Assembly (NCBI GenBank): GCA_030035585.1
Contig: CM057472.1
Coordinates: 90,517,601 to 90,581,600, forward strand
Source of the DNA: Dugong dugon
Lineage: Eukaryota; Chordata; Mammalia; Sirenia; Dugongidae
Direction: 5' to 3'
Length of the DNA: 64,000 nucleotides
Shown here: positions 1-11,892 of the stretch, one piece after another
Layout: every line of letters begins with the position of its first letter
How positions within the stretch are numbered: the first letter of the stretch is position 1
Translations under genes and position numbers: made by a program
Notes under the pieces: model-generated
Told to the model about the DNA's origin: nothing
The model's database searches: none
Seen by the model: only the letters and a program-made list of their open reading frames with translations

Positions 1-289
1 GCGCCAAACTAATAGGTTGCTTCCACCTGCTTATTTTCCTGTGTTCTGTCATTGTTAATAGAAAATCCATCCTTCCATTCGTCTTTGAAAGAAATCCAAG
101 AGCCAAATCAGCATCCCCTCTTCCCCTGTTCCTCACATCTGATCATTGATCAAATCATGTTGATTATTGATCTAAAGTAACTCTATGTCAATTCTGATAT
201 TCTAGTCCCACCAACACTGCCTTCATCTTGGACCGTTATCCTCTGGTAATTTGCTTCAACTTCCTAAGGTATATTAGAAAATAATATTT
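1..289. other. unassigned intergenic or intronic sequence
   Basis: No open frame, RNA gene or repeat that I recognise. AT-rich single-copy-looking DNA before the first MIR. Confidence 0.4.
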
Positions 290-530
290 AAATTCAGTGA
301 ATGTTTCTGAAGAGTCTACTGTTACTCATCATTGGGCTGTGTGTTTTACATGTATTGTCTCACTTCATTCTCATAAAATTCTGTATTGTTGTTTCCATTT
401 ACATCTGGAAAATCTGAAAACCAGCAAGGTTGTGTGACCAAAGTAAGATCACACAATTACTGAGTGGCAAAGCAAGGATTTCAACCCTAATCTTCTAACT
501 CCTAGTCCAGCTGCCTCAATTTCTCACCTA
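290..530 (+). repeat. MIR SINE (ancient mammalian)
   Basis: Reads like a diverged MIR in sense order. It has a tttacatgtattgtctcact block, then a gap-rich centre. The core follows with gtgtgaccaaagtaagatcacacaattactgagtggcaaagcaaggatttcaaccc, which corresponds to the MIR 'aaggtcacacagctagtaagtggcagagc' block. Fixed before placental radiation and not mobile. Boundaries are approximate. Confidence 0.7.
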
Positions 531-771
531 AAATCTATTCCTCTGCCTGCTGTCATGAATGTCTCCCTCTGACACAGATTAAGTCACAATATTCTCTGTG
601 CAAAATCTTTCATAGTTCCTTATTTTCTATAGCAGTGGCTTCTAAATTTTTATAATGTACCTTTATCAATACAAAAATTGATTACACACTCAAAATTTGT
701 GCAATATGTATTTATTTACTTATAAGATACTCTCATGTTTTATGTATACTACTGTATTATTGACATTATTT

Positions 772-1692
772 GTTTAAAATCAGAAAAGGTGTGCATCAGG
801 GTTGTATCCTTTCACCATAGTTATTCAGTCTGTATGCTGAGCAAATAATCTGAGAAGCCGGACTACGTGAAGAAGAACAGGGCATCAGGATTGGAGAAAG
901 ACTCATTAACAACCTGCGATATGCAGATGACACAACTTTGCTTGCTGAAAGTGAAGAAGACTTGAAGCACTTACTGATGGAGATCAAAGACCACAGCCTT
1001 CAGTATGGATTACACCTCAACATAAAGAAAACAAAAATCCCCACAACTGGGGCCAACTAGCAACATCATGATAAATGGAGAAAAGATTGAAGCTGTCAAT
1101 GATTTCATATTACTTGGTTCCACAATCAACGCCACGGAAGCTGCAATCAAGAAATCAAACGACGCATTGCATTGGGCAAATCTGTTGCAAAAAACCTCTT
1201 TAAAATGTTAAAAAGCAAAGATGAGGACTAAGGTACACCTGATCCAAGCCATGATATTTTCAATCGCCTCATATGCATGTGAAAGCTGGATAATGAATAA
1301 GGAAGACCAAAGAAGAATTGATGCCTTTGAATTACAATGTTGGCAAAGAATATTGAATAAACCATGGACTGCCAAAAGAATGAACAAATCTGTCTTGGAT
1401 GAAGTATAGCCAGAATGTTCCTTAGAAGTGAGAATGGTGAAACTTCGTCTCACTTACTTTGGACATGTTGTCAGGAGGGACCAGTCCCTGGAAAAGGACA
1501 TCATGCTAGGTAAAGTAGAGGGTCAGCAAAAAAGAGGAAGACCTTCAATGAGATGGAATGACACAGTGGCTGCAACAATGGGATCAAATAGCAGCGATGG
1601 AGGATGGCACAAGACCAGGCAGCATTTTGCTCTCTTGTACATAGGGTTGCTATGAGTCGGAACAGACTCAATGGCACTAACAGCAACAACAG
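772..1692 (+). mobile_element. RTE-clade LINE, 5'-truncated, RT C-terminal half to 3' end
   Basis: Starts inside the reverse-transcriptase domain and runs to the RTE terminus, which ends in a gagtcggaacagactc-type block and a CAACAACAA tail. The catalytic motif Tyr-Ala-Asp-Asp is intact at 920-931. The reading frame breaks soon after it and is interrupted again further on, with shorter open stretches at 1221-1409 and 1428-1655. Same family as the copies at 16733, 36615, 44108 and 54617. A 5'-truncated dead insertion; no clear target-site duplication was found. Confidence 0.85.
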
Positions 1693-1740
1693 CATTCATA
1701 TTATGGCACATACATGTGTATATAAATATAAATTTAAAAG

Positions 1741-2009
1741 GGAGAGTGTGCTTCTTAGCTCAAGTAGATACATGAGACTAAATGGGCAGCTTCTGTCCGG
1801 AGGTGAGATGAGAAGGCAGAGATGGTCAGGAGCTGGTTGAATGGACATGGGAAATCAGGGGTGGAAAGGAGGAGTGTGCTGCCACAGTATAGGGAGAGCA
1901 ATCAGGGTCACATAACAATGTGTGTATAAATTTTTGTATGAGAGACTAACTTGAATTGTAAACTTTCACTTAAAGTACAACAATAAAAAAATAAACTGAA
2001 AAAAAAAAA
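1741..2009 (+). mobile_element. L1 3' end with poly(A)
   Basis: Near-identical in order to the 3' UTR ends at 21298-21780 and 41990-42238: the gtgcttcttagctcaagtag block, then gagactaaatgggcagc, then a region ending in cacttaaagtacaacaat and an A-run at 1999-2009. A short 5'-truncated L1 of the family active in this lineage. It lies 48 bp downstream of the RTE tail. Confidence 0.8.
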
Positions 2010-2029
2010 GTCATAGTATTGTTTTCATG

Positions 2030-2545
2030 CCTCCATACTTCCTCAGGAGGTTGCACTGTACTTTGGACACTACTGAATTCAAGCTTAAGGGCCTCTATGA
2101 TCTGGCCCCAACCCAGCTTTTTGCACTTGCCTTTTATTTTTCTTTTCACCTCTTTCTACCTAATTCTCCCTACATTAGTCATTATTTGTTGTAAACACTA
2201 TGCACATCTATGTCTCTTTTTCTTTGCTCCAACTGTTCCACCAGTCAAGAGTGTTCATTATCCTTTCTTTGCCAGTAGTAAACTAATGACTCTGTAGGAC
2301 TGGGAAACAAAATGCCATGTCTTCTATCAAAAGACCCTAGTCAAAATCAGTTACTTCCTGAGCATGTGACTTGTATCTTCAGCATAATATTTGCTTGATA
2401 GCTGTGTAACTATCTCTTCTTCCATATAGTAAAATATTTGAGGACAGGGATTACGTCTCATTCATTTCTGTATTTCCCATAAGGTGTCCTATATTTGATT
2501 GAATAGTAGGCATTTAACAAACATTTGCTAAATGAATAAAAGAAT
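2030..2545 (+). repeat. L2 LINE 3' region
   Basis: Contains the L2 landmark 'gcctctatgatctggcccc' near 2088 and the L2 terminal pattern of a gaggacagggattacgtctcattcat-like block followed by atttaacaaacatttgctaaatgaata near 2511. Very old and non-functional. Confidence 0.7.
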
Positions 2546-2849
2546 GTTGGTTCTTGTGAGTTTGAAGAATGGTCTACATGTCAAAAGGCCAAAACAGAAA
2601 CTGTGCCATTTCCTTTGCTTTGATGCATATTTTCTGCCAGGCAATAACATCTGGATAGTGACCCATTTTCATGAGAATTTGTAGATGAATAAGGCATACT
2701 TGGAGTTCCTACCTAGTAGGAAAATTGGACATTTTAAAGACTTTCTGAAACTTTATAAAACTCTTTGAATATAGTTGCATTTAGCAATGACGCTGAGCAT
2801 GTCAGCTGATCTCTGTTCTTTTTCTTTCAGCCCCTTTAGTATTTTCATT

Positions 2850-3055
2850 GGCAAACAGAGAGTTAAGACTGGAAAGAAACTTAATAACCATGTAAACCAA
2901 TTTCTTCATTTCACAGAAGTGGAAATTGAGGCTCAGAACCTTTAAGTGACTTTCCCAAATTGTGCTGCCATTTTATGCTGTGCCAGGACTAGACATGGTT
3001 TTATGACTCTGAGTCCAGTGCCTGTTCTCCAGCTCAGCATTGCCTGCTTTGGTTG
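2850..3055 (+). repeat. MIR-family SINE, diverged
   Basis: Sense-order MIR-like features: 'catttcacagaagtggaaattgaggctcagaacctttaagtgac', then 'gagtccagtgcctgttctcc'. Resembles the MIRb/MIRc core. Subfamily not resolved. Confidence 0.6.
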
Positions 3056-3059
3056 CTTC

Positions 3060-3600
3060 CCATTCTTTCTATCCTTTCTCATAGCAAACTGTGACACAAC
3101 CTCTTCAAAATAATTGAAATAAGTGTAGATTCACTTATACAGGACTTGGACTGAGTCCATGTTTCTCAAATTAGGGAGTATAGGAACCATCTAGAAGTCC
3201 CTGAGGCCACAGGATAAATATCTTGTATTTTCCTAGGAATATCAGTTTCCTCAAAAATTTTTTTTTTGGGGGGAGGAAGACTATTGTTTTAATATCATAA
3301 GAAACATAAATTTAAAAGGATTACTAAAATAACTCTGGAGAAATCTAGGTGCCTAAATCTATACCTGTAGGCATGCAAAGGCTCACTATCCCCTTGCCAT
3401 AAGGAATATTTTGATGGAAGAGTCTGAGAAGTACTTCTGATTTACCTTTCTGAGAAGAAAGCGTATGTTAAAACTAAAAATATCCCACCTGTGGTATTTT
3501 TACCTCTTCTACAATCTGACCTTTGCCCCAACCACTCTACAGAAATGATTCTCTACCTGGCTGCTAAGGAGAGGTTTACAGCTTAATCCAATGGATATTT
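3060..3600. other. unassigned sequence
   Basis: No coding potential or recognised repeat apart from a T/G homopolymer run near 3258-3276. Confidence 0.35.
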
Positions 3601-4765
3601 TTCAGTTATTGTCTTTCTTGACCTCTCTATAGCATATGCCACAGCTGGATTCTTCCTTCTTGAAGATGTGCTTGCTTCCTTTCACTCCACAAAGCTTCAC
3701 TCTTCTGCTTTGTCTATAGCCTCTCTGGACAAAGAGTTTCCCTGTCCCCCTAGTTCCCTCCACCTCCTTTAAGGTATTCTGTCTTTTCTCTTCTTCTGAA
3801 CTCCAGTCTTGCATACGTAACTGACTACTGCACAATTCCTCTTGGAACTTCCAAAGACATTTAAAACTCAACGAATTGAACCTATTCCTTCCCCCCTTCC
3901 ACTGCCATGGCCGCCAGTTCTCTGGACTGTCTCTATCACCTGTCTGCAAATTACTATTTCTTCAGTGGCTCCTATTTCGTAGTGTAAGTAATCACCAGCC
4001 AGATATCTGAGCATCTTTATTCACTCTCTTTTTTCCCTCATCCTACTCATCCATTCCATCACTATGAACTACCTCCTACATATTTTTCAAATCCCTTTAC
4101 CCCAACCACAACTGCCACCCAAATTTAGACCACCATTATTTCTCACTTTGTTTTCTCCAACAGCCTCTTCATTTATTTCAGAGCTCTGGTCTTGCTACAC
4201 TCATAGATATAGGATTAGAAGAAGACAGCTTTCTAGGAACTGTCAGAAATGTAATACAACTGTCAAAAGCATTAAGTCACAGTTCATTGTTTTGTGACAG
4301 TTGGCAAAAAAAAAAAATCATTAAAAAATCTAGGTAGAAAATATAAAGAAAAAAATAGAAGCATTTGATATGTCAACTGATATTGACACTTCAATTACAC
4401 CACCCTGTGGAGGAAAGGACAGTTATCAATTTTAAGTAATATATGCCTCAGCTGCAATTTTAATCATACCAGTTCTATTTCCAATTTCTTTCTGTTCTCT
4501 GCAGTCCGAGGAAATATTTCTAACATGGAAAGCATGTTCCAAACCCTCCTCTACGCCCTTTAGTGGCTCCAAATGGTACCCAGGACAACGTGTAAACTCC
4601 TTAATATGGCTTATAAAAGGTTACATGATCTGATTCCCAGGTATCTCTCTATCCTCACAACCCCTTTGCATTCCAGCCAGGCCAAAGTCCTTTTAGTTTC
4701 CAAAATTCATCATGTTCCTCACCTCTCGCTACATCACCCTCCCCTCCAGATTTGATTGGCTAAAG
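3601..4765 (+). repeat. L2 LINE, long fragment (first part)
   Basis: Pyrimidine-rich sequence with L2 order. There is a tactcatccattccatcactatgaactacctcctac block, then a 'caccattatttctcac' block, then near 4560 a 'tagtggctccaaatggtacccagga' block. A clear L2 cDNA-end stretch (tatggcttataaaaggttacatgatctgattccc) lies near 4606. About 4200-4480 matches poorly and may be an unrelated insertion. The fragment is split by the hAT element at 4766. Confidence 0.6.
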
Positions 4766-4981
4766 CAGTGGTGTGCTGGTAGACGTTTAACACCTGCCTC
4801 TGGGGGTGGGGTTGGGTGGTGGACAGCCCTGATTTGTAGCATTTGCTGATTCCATGGTGCAAAGTCTCCCACTACAGCTGACTTCAAACTACCGACGTGA
4901 TGTCATTGAACACGGAATTGGGAAGAGATGTGCCCAGGGGGCTCCAGAGAGTGAGCATGAGCTGGCTGGAGCCCACCACTG
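4766..4981. mobile_element. small non-autonomous hAT-like DNA transposon
   Basis: 216 bp. Begins CAGTGGTGTGCTGG and ends with the inverted-repeat-like GAGCCCACCACTG. It is flanked by 8-bp direct repeats, GGCTAAAG (4758-4765) and GACTAAAT (4982-4989), 6 of 8 identical. An 8-bp duplication and CAG...CTG ends are hallmarks of hAT transposons. It interrupts an L2, which resumes directly after it. No coding capacity. Confidence 0.65.
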
Positions 4982-5258
4982 GACTAAATCCTACAAATCC
5001 CTCAGATTCCAGTTCAGTTGTCTTTTTCCCTAAGGAAGCATTCTTTTTTTTTTTTTTTTAATCTTATGTTTCTTTGTAGCCGGTTCTTAGCTTGTTCTCA
5101 AACTTATCACTTAAAATGCAAGTTTTCTGATTCAGCTGCTAGACTATAAGCTTTTTGGAGGCAGGGATTGTGCCTTGTTCATCACTGCATCCTCAGATCC
5201 TTGCAGAGTGCTTGACCTATATGGGCCTTCAATAAACATTTGTTGAATAAATGAATAA
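4982..5258 (+). repeat. L2 LINE 3' end (second part)
   Basis: Resumes the L2 interrupted at 4766. The canonical terminal block is present: 'gactataagctttttggaggcagggattgtgccttgttcat' and 'ttcaataaacatttgttgaataaatgaat'. A T-run sits at 5043-5059. Confidence 0.75.
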
Positions 5259-5284
5259 CTGACTAAAAACCAATATAAATAGTA

Positions 5285-5515
5285 ATATCAAGAACTTACT
5301 TTGTGCCAGGCACTGCACTAATTGATTTTTATGTACTATTTTATTTAATTATCCTCAAACTCTTATAGTAGAGATATTTGATTATCACCATTTTCCAGAA
5401 GATAAAGACTAAGGTTTAGAGCAGCTAAGTAACACTCCCAAAATCAAACAGTCAGAAAATGGTGGAGTCATGTACAAATTCACAGACTGTGACTCTAGCT
5501 CAAACACTTACTCAC
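5285..5515 (+). repeat. MIR SINE
   Basis: Sense MIR: 'acttactttgtgccaggcactgcactaattga', 'tattttatttaattatcctcaaa', 'ccattttccagaagataaagact', then a diverged 3' part. Confidence 0.75.
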
Positions 5516-5600
5516 GATGGTACACTAACTTATTTTCATTTCAGTTTGAATAACACTAACACTTTTGCATAGTTGGCTTCTGTCAAGAAGATTCAAGATA

Positions 5601-5807
5601 CAAAACCAAACTCACTGCCGAACAGTCAATTCCGACTCATACTGACCCTGTAGGACAGAGTAGAACTGCTGTGTAGGGTTTCCAAGGCAGTAAATCTTTA
5701 TGAAAGCAGATTTCCACATCTTTCTCCCATGAGGAGGCTGGTGGGTTCGAAGTGCTGACCTTTTGGTTAGCAGCCAAGTGCTTAACCATGTGCCACCAGG
5801 ACTCCTT
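5601..5807 (-). mobile_element. AfroSINE, long A-type, with 10-bp TSD
   Basis: tRNA-headed SINE in reverse orientation. The 5' head reads, on the minus strand, as aggagtcctggtggcac...ttaagcac. A B-box-like ttcgaa stretch, the GAAAGATGTGG middle and the terminal tgagtcggaattgac-type block follow. Perfect direct repeats ATTCAAGATA at 5591-5600 and 5808-5817 mark the insertion. This is the longer variant, which has the extra kcagattKccacatctttctccc-type segment missing from the short copies. Confidence 0.9.
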
Positions 5808-6021
5808 ATTCAAGATATAAGTCACTTTTATTCTGGGCTGTTACAGAAGGACAGTTTCTCTCAAAGACTGTCACTGATATTGTAAATTAGTTCAAAGTTA
5901 ATAGGAAGCAATTGGGCAATATGGCCCCTTAAAATATTCATTTACTTTTAATCATTAATTCCAGTTCCTAGAAAATAATTGTGAATATGGACAGCACTTC
6001 GTGACCAAAATTATTCCTAGT

Positions 6022-8010
6022 GGTTTTTTTTTTTTAATATCCTCTTTAGAAGAAGTTTGATTTACAGAAAAATTGTGAAGCTAGTACAGAGAGTTTCCAT
6101 ATACCCCACACCCAGCTTCCCCTATTATTAACATCTTACATTAGTATGGTACATTTGTCACAATGAGTGTTCTAGCGTTGATACATCATTATTAACTAAA
6201 ATTTATACTTTATATTCCCTTAGTTTTTATGTAATAAACTTTCCTCTTTTTTTCAGGATCCCATCCATGATGCCACATTACATTTAGTCATCATGTCTCT
6301 TCAGGCTCTTCTAAGTTGTGAATTTCTCAGACTTTCCTTGTTTTGATGATCTTGACAGTTTTGAAGAGTACTGGACAGGTATTTTGTAGAATTGAGATTT
6401 ATCTAATATTTTTCTCATGATTAGACTGGGGTTATGGGTTTTGGAAAGAAGATTACAGAGGTAAAGTACCATTCTCATCACATCATATCAAGGGTACATG
6501 CTATCAACTTATCACTGTTGATGCTGCTCTTCATCAGCTGACTGAGATAGTGTTTTGAAAGTTTCTCTACTATAAATTTACTTTTTTCTCCCCACTTTGA
6601 TACTGTATTCTTTGGAAGGAAGCCACTATGCACAGCTCACATTTAAGAAGGAAGAAATTATGTGCTCACCTTGAGGGCAGAGCAGCTACCTAAATTTTTT
6701 GAATTCTTCTACATGGAATATTTGTCTATTTTCCACCATTAATTTAATTATTCAATCATTAACTTATATCAGTGTGAACTCATAGATATTTTATTTTATA
6801 CTTTGAGTTCTGATACAATACTACTTTATTTTGTTGCTCAAATTTTTCCTGCTATGGCCATTGGAATCTCTTTTTAGTTTGCTCCTGTGTCCCTTTGACA
6901 TATCCCATCATTGTGCTTTTTTAAGTGCTTTCTTACTTTCTGGTGCTACAAGATTCTCCAGGCTCATCTTGCATATTTTCTACCCCAGTCCTAGAATCAG
7001 CCATTCCTACAAGAATCCCTGGTTACTTTTATTTAAGAATGGTATTAGAAACCAAGATCTGGGCACTGGGTGTGTTCATTGCTACTGGGGTGTTGTTGCT
7101 TCTAGGCCCTATAAATATTTATATATGTAACCATCTGCCTCTGTATTAAGCTAAACATGTGTTCATACTGATGTCTCTAACTCTTATCCATTATTACATG
7201 GATTGTTTTAGCCTTTACTCTTTACTTATCTATAACCTCTTACTCCAGTAGTGAGAAACCTGGTTCCATTTACTTAACTGTTCACTTCAAGTATGCATGT
7301 ATAGTTGTTTCAGAATTGTCAATCCATACCCTCCCCGACCCCAGGAGGAAATTTTATCAACTAGAGTACGGTGCTTATGTACAATTTCTTTTGCATTTAG
7401 TTTTACAGACTCCACTCACTTCCAAAGTTACTTAGGTCAGAATCTTTTCCTTCAGCCTCCTTCAATTTCATACATTTATAATACTGTTAGATTGCTTCAT
7501 TGTATTCTGTACTCTAACCTGGGATTCTCAACCTCCTAAGTTATTATTATTTTATCATTTTTATTATTGCATATCATTAAGGTTCACTGTTTATGCTATA
7601 AAGTTCTATGGGCTTTGACAAATGCATAATGTCATATATCCCACAATTACAGTATCATACAGAATAGTTTCACTGTCCTAAAAATTCCCCTGTGCTTTAC
7701 CTATAGAACCTTCCCCTCACCAGCGAGCATTTGTTAACCACTGATCTGTTTAGTATGTCTAGAGTTTTGCCTTTCCAGAATGTCATATAGTTGGAATCAT
7801 ATAGTATGTAATCTTTTTAAATTGGCTTTGTTCAGTTAGCAATGTGCATTTAAGGGTCATCTATGTTTTCTCATGGCTTGATAGCTCATTTTGTTTTAAT
7901 CACTAGATAATATTCCATTGTATGAATATGCCAGAGTTTGGTTATCTACTTATCTACTGAATGACAGCTTGGTTGCTTCCAGTTTTTGGTGATTATGAAT
8001 TGCAAATGTT
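6022..8010 (-). repeat. old L1 LINE (L1M group), 3' part antisense
   Basis: A T-run at 6023-6036 is the reversed poly(A) tail. Next comes the old-L1 3' UTR in antisense: 'taccccacacccagcttcccctattattaacatcttac' near 6102, and 'taatttaattattcaatcattaacttatatcagtgtgaactcatagatatt' near 6741. The segment 'ctagataatattccattgtatgaatatgcc' near 7902 is an L1 ORF2-end landmark. A plus-strand fragment with the same kind of 3' UTR lies at 29740-30316. Confidence 0.75.
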
Positions 8011-8029
8011 TTTTAAGATAATTAATTGT

Positions 8030-8355
8030 GAATCATTGGAAATAAAAATATTCAACATTGAGAAAATATTTGATTTCACAATAGTACATCCATATAATGA
8101 TGTGTTAAGATAATTTTTAATGGCATTGGAAAAAGTAAAATAAATGTAGACCACAAAGATTGTGTATTCAGCATATTCTCAATTATATGAAACATGCATA
8201 TGTCTCTATCTGGAAGGAAATATAGCACAATGTTCACAGTGGTTATCTTTGGGGATTAGGTTAATGGGATATAGTTATTCTTTCAATAGATTTTCATATT
8301 TTTCACACGGGTTAATTATTACTTTCATAAATAAAAATTATAAACGCAAATCATT
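8030..8355 (+). repeat. possible old LINE 3' end, unclassified
   Basis: Has the order 'cacagtggttatctttggggattaggttaatggg', then a T-rich stretch and 'attactttcataaataaaaatta'. That pattern recurs in old mammalian L1-like 3' ends. I cannot name the family with confidence. Confidence 0.35.
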
Positions 8356-8419
8356 CCTAAATCATGATCACACTCTAAATTCTGTAGAGAATTACATTTG
8401 AACATATTCTGAAGGATTT

Positions 8420-10697
8420 TTTTTTTTTTTTTAACTTTCCCTCCTCTTTCTCCTTTTCTTGAGCGTTGCCTTTCTGGATTGTTTCTTCTGTGCTAAAGAT
8501 AAATTTTTAATCTTCTGGCTTTTCAAAACATCTGAGGGTTTTTATACAACTTTGTTTTCCCCTCCACCTTTCTGTCTACCTCTCATTAAGACCATAACAG
8601 ATATCACCAACCAGAGCCTCTCATTTTCCCAATAGCAGCAGTATAGTTATGTAGCAGTTAGAACCTTCATTTTCTAGAATACCTTGCATAACATATGTGC
8701 AGGTAAGATTCTTTGCATTCCCTCGGTACTGGGTGTCACAGAGTTTCCAACCATTATGGCCTTAGGCATTTTTTTCACACACGAGAGAAAAAAAGGAATA
8801 AAGCTAAATTGAAGTGAATGCATGAAAACTTAGCATACCACTTCTAAAAGTGTCATTGCTTCTAAAATCTCAGACAGCTATATTTCTCCATGAAGTCAAA
8901 ACTAATGAGGAAAGCTCACTGTAGGTTTGTAGGGGTATGGTTGTAAAAATACCAGAAAGTACAGGCCCTTGATTCTTGCATTTTTAAAAGAGCTCTCAAA
9001 TCTCTGTTTCTATTTTAGATAAGTTTGAAGTATCATTTATGTATTTCACACTGGCAAGACTATTTAGACAAGCCTTGTTTCTTTTGGAATATTATACATT
9101 CATTACATTTTCACCAAATATTAAAACTTTAAGATTTCTTCTTTCTTAGCATTAGAGATACTGGGGAAAAAATGTTCATATTAATTTCAACTCACACTCC
9201 AAACTACACTAGAAATTCTGCAGTTGAAAATGGATACATCCAGCTGGCTGTCAACACCTGAGCTCTGCTCTTGGCAGATTTATTGTGAAAGGAACACCTC
9301 TGAAAAGGGGAGAGAACCACATGCCAATAGGGTATAAAATGGTTCTTGCCTATGTCTGACTCAGCAATGGTTTCCCCCAAAGCTAATTCTCCTGGAAACA
9401 ATAGAGGTTGGTTGACATTTTCTGAGCGTCTACTTTGTTACAGGCAGAGAGTTAATTACTGCGCATAGAAGATAAATAATTTTAGTAAGGTCGTCCACTC
9501 AAGGTGTTCATAGACTAGCAAGACAGTTAGCAACACAGACAACCTTCTGTAAAAATACACAATAATGATATCTTAGACATAGGAAACATTCACTACAGTA
9601 TTCACAGAAGAGAGACAGACTAGCATGATCCTGAGTCTTCTATTTTTTGTGACTCCATGGAAGACGGAAATGATTATAATTTTAAAAAGTTCAAAGCAGA
9701 ACTTTTAGACATAGATCATTGCCAATATTTCACCATGTGTCAGATGTCAATGGGTCAGTGTTATGGTTACTGTTTCTGAGGAAGCAAAGGCACTGGGAAG
9801 GATCTCATAGAAACATTCCCAACTGTTCACCCATAGCAATTCTTTGATTTTACATCATTTCTGGTTGGTAGAGGTGACCTTGAAATGACATGAATAATTC
9901 GAGGGCTACTAAGCATTTGGGTAATTTTACAGCTAAATGCTGAGAAAGTCCATGATACTGTTGAAGAAAGACATCTAATCTTCATGCTCTGGAGTACAGA
10001 GCTAAGTTTGTTGAAGGGAAAAGGAAGGGAGTGACATTCAGTAATAAGGCTTGTCCATGCTTCATAGGGTAAGCTGCCCCACCCCAAGCATTAGCCTCAC
10101 TTTTTTGTGCCTTTAGCTTATGCTTAGAAGTTTAGAAGCAAAGTACAATAGAAAAACACTGCTTATATATTTATACATGTGTTCAGAAATCTGGGATTAT
10201 ACTTGGAATGGAAGTTTTGTGCATGATAGTCTTTAGAAATTTTCTGTTGGCCACAGAAGACCAAGACTTGGGTCTGTAGGCAGAAATGATTTAGCAATAA
10301 CAATAGGTAGATGCTGATGGAAGAAAGATGTTCAATAGCACTTCTAGGTATATTATGGGTATCCAATCCCTGTCCTATAAATTTTGTATGCCTCTTTCTT
10401 GCTGGAATAAATTAGCAAACATTATAAACTGCTGTAAACAAGAATTCTTTTTTGCTATGTTTGACAGGCAGCCTTTAATTTATAAAGCCTCTGTTTTGTA
10501 AGAGTTAAGGCCAAGGCCATTGTCTGGACCTCAAATGACATTTCCTCACAATAATACTGCTGGAGATATGTAAGCAAAAATTGGGGGAGGGTCTTACTTA
10601 TTAGATTAATTGAGGAAATGATTTTCAGTCTGTGTACTCATTAAGTTTTTTTTTTAAATGCAAAATTTAAACATAATGTAAAAGTATAAAGAATACT
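8420..10697. other. repeat-poor sequence, no gene seen
   Basis: A T-run at 8418-8433, then about 2.2 kb with no recognised young repeat and no credible coding frame. A stretch near 9415-9540 may be a very old interspersed repeat but is too diverged to call. Confidence 0.4.
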
Positions 10698-10709
10698 ATA
10701 AAAAAACAC

Positions 10710-10979
10710 AGTACAGCCAGAAAGTTCATTAGAAGCGATGATGGTGAGACTTTGTCTTACATACTTTGGACGTTATCAAGAAGGACTGGTCCCTAGAGAA
10801 GGACATCATGCTTGGTAGAGGAAGACCCTCAATAAGATGGATTGACACAGTGGCCGCAACAATGGGCTCAAGCATAACAATGGTTGTGAGGATGCCGTAG
10901 GACTGGGCAGTGTTTCGTTCTGTTGTTCATAGGGTCGCTATGTGTTGGAACTGACTCAATGGCACCTAACAACAACAGC
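10710..10979 (+). mobile_element. RTE-clade LINE, 3' terminal fragment
   Basis: Begins 'gtacagccagaaagttcattagaagc' and ends 'ggcacctaacaacaacagc', the RTE terminus. An internal deletion removes the usual block between 'catgcttggtaga' and 'ggaagaccctc'. The flanks carry near-identical A-rich direct repeats (about 10698-10709 and 10980-10990, ATAAAAAACAC-like). This is consistent with target-primed insertion of a 5'-truncated copy. Confidence 0.8.
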
Positions 10980-11139
10980 ATAAAAAACACTATTAACTTT
11001 GAGCAAATCATAGCCTTTTGCTGTATTTGCTTCAGATTTTTAAATCATTAAGCATCATGAAACTATGAGGAAAAAGAAAGAGTTTTCTTGGCAAGAAATG
11101 GACTCCATTAGTGCTTATGCCAAGTTCAAAAGTAACTTC

Positions 11140-11212
11140 ATTTTTGCTAAAGTTCTCCAAACTGTGAACTTGGCTTAAAACAGCTTTCATGATTTGACTC
11201 CTGCTTACCTCT
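11140..11212 (+). repeat. L2 LINE (part before SINE)
   Basis: 'aaaacagctttcatgatttgactcctgcttacctctgg' fits the L2 block ending in 'cctgcctacctctcc'. It continues after the SINE at 11353. Confidence 0.55.
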
Positions 11213-11352
11213 GGTGAAGTGGTTAAGAACTCAGACTGCTAACCAAAATGTCAGCAGTTTGAATCCACCTTTCGGGAAGTTCTCCTCTGTCCTATAGGGT
11301 TGCTATGAATCGGAATCCACTTGTCGGCAATGGGTTGGTTGGTTTGTTTTTA
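11213..11352 (+). mobile_element. AfroSINE, short A-type, inserted in L2
   Basis: Starts inside the head (gaagtggttaagaactcag). Shows the B-box-like gtttgaatcca, then joins directly to 'cctatagggttgctatgaatcggaat' and a GT-rich tail. Short 6-bp repeats ACCTCT at 11207-11212 and 11353-11358 are a plausible target duplication. It splits an L2. Confidence 0.8.
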
Positions 11353-11625
11353 ACCTCTCTAGCCTCATTGTTTGCCACCCTCTGTACCTCACCAGCACTA
11401 AATAATTCTACACTCCAACCATACTGGATTTCTTTCAGTTTCTGGAAGCAGCCATGTTCTTTCTCACTTCCTCATTTTAGCAGTACCATTTCCTCTGCCT
11501 GGAACACCCTCTTCTCTGCCTCCTCTCCTGAGAGATTCTCTATTTGTCCTCTGAAAAGTTTTATCTGACATCTAAGTCAGGCATCTTCCTAAAAGTTCTC
11601 AAAGCACACAGTAATTCTCCTGAAG
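11353..11625 (+). repeat. L2 LINE (part after SINE)
   Basis: 'ctctagcctcattgtttgccaccctctg', a block with tttctttcagtttctgg, and 'tttcctctgcctggaacaccctcttctctgcc' match the L2 ORF2-end/3' UTR order. Confidence 0.7.
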
Positions 11626-11872
11626 GAGCGCTTTTCTCTTTAAAGTGTCAAATATTGGTTAAAACAGTGAAGATTATAAACATGGTAGATAACAGTCAGT
11701 AAAGAAACATATCTTGGGACTTGTCATTTTTGAAAATTTGCTTTAAATTTAATGTTAAAGACTACCAGTCTCTTGAAAGTTACACATAATCTACAGTTAT
11801 TGTATAATATTCATTAAGCCGTTATTGTATACTACCTTGCATTAGTCTTTCACATACCTATCATATTTATCA

Positions 11873-11885
11873 CACACACACACAT
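11873..11885. repeat. short (CA)n run
   Basis: Seven or so CA units just upstream of the L1 tail fragment. Too short to be a useful microsatellite. Confidence 0.6.
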
Positions 11886-11892
11886 ACGGAAG

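Noticed and set aside
3602-3949. 115-codon minus-strand open frame rich in Lys/Glu
   Set aside because: Lies in the antisense of an L2 fragment, whose pyrimidine-rich strand produces Lys/Glu-rich frames.
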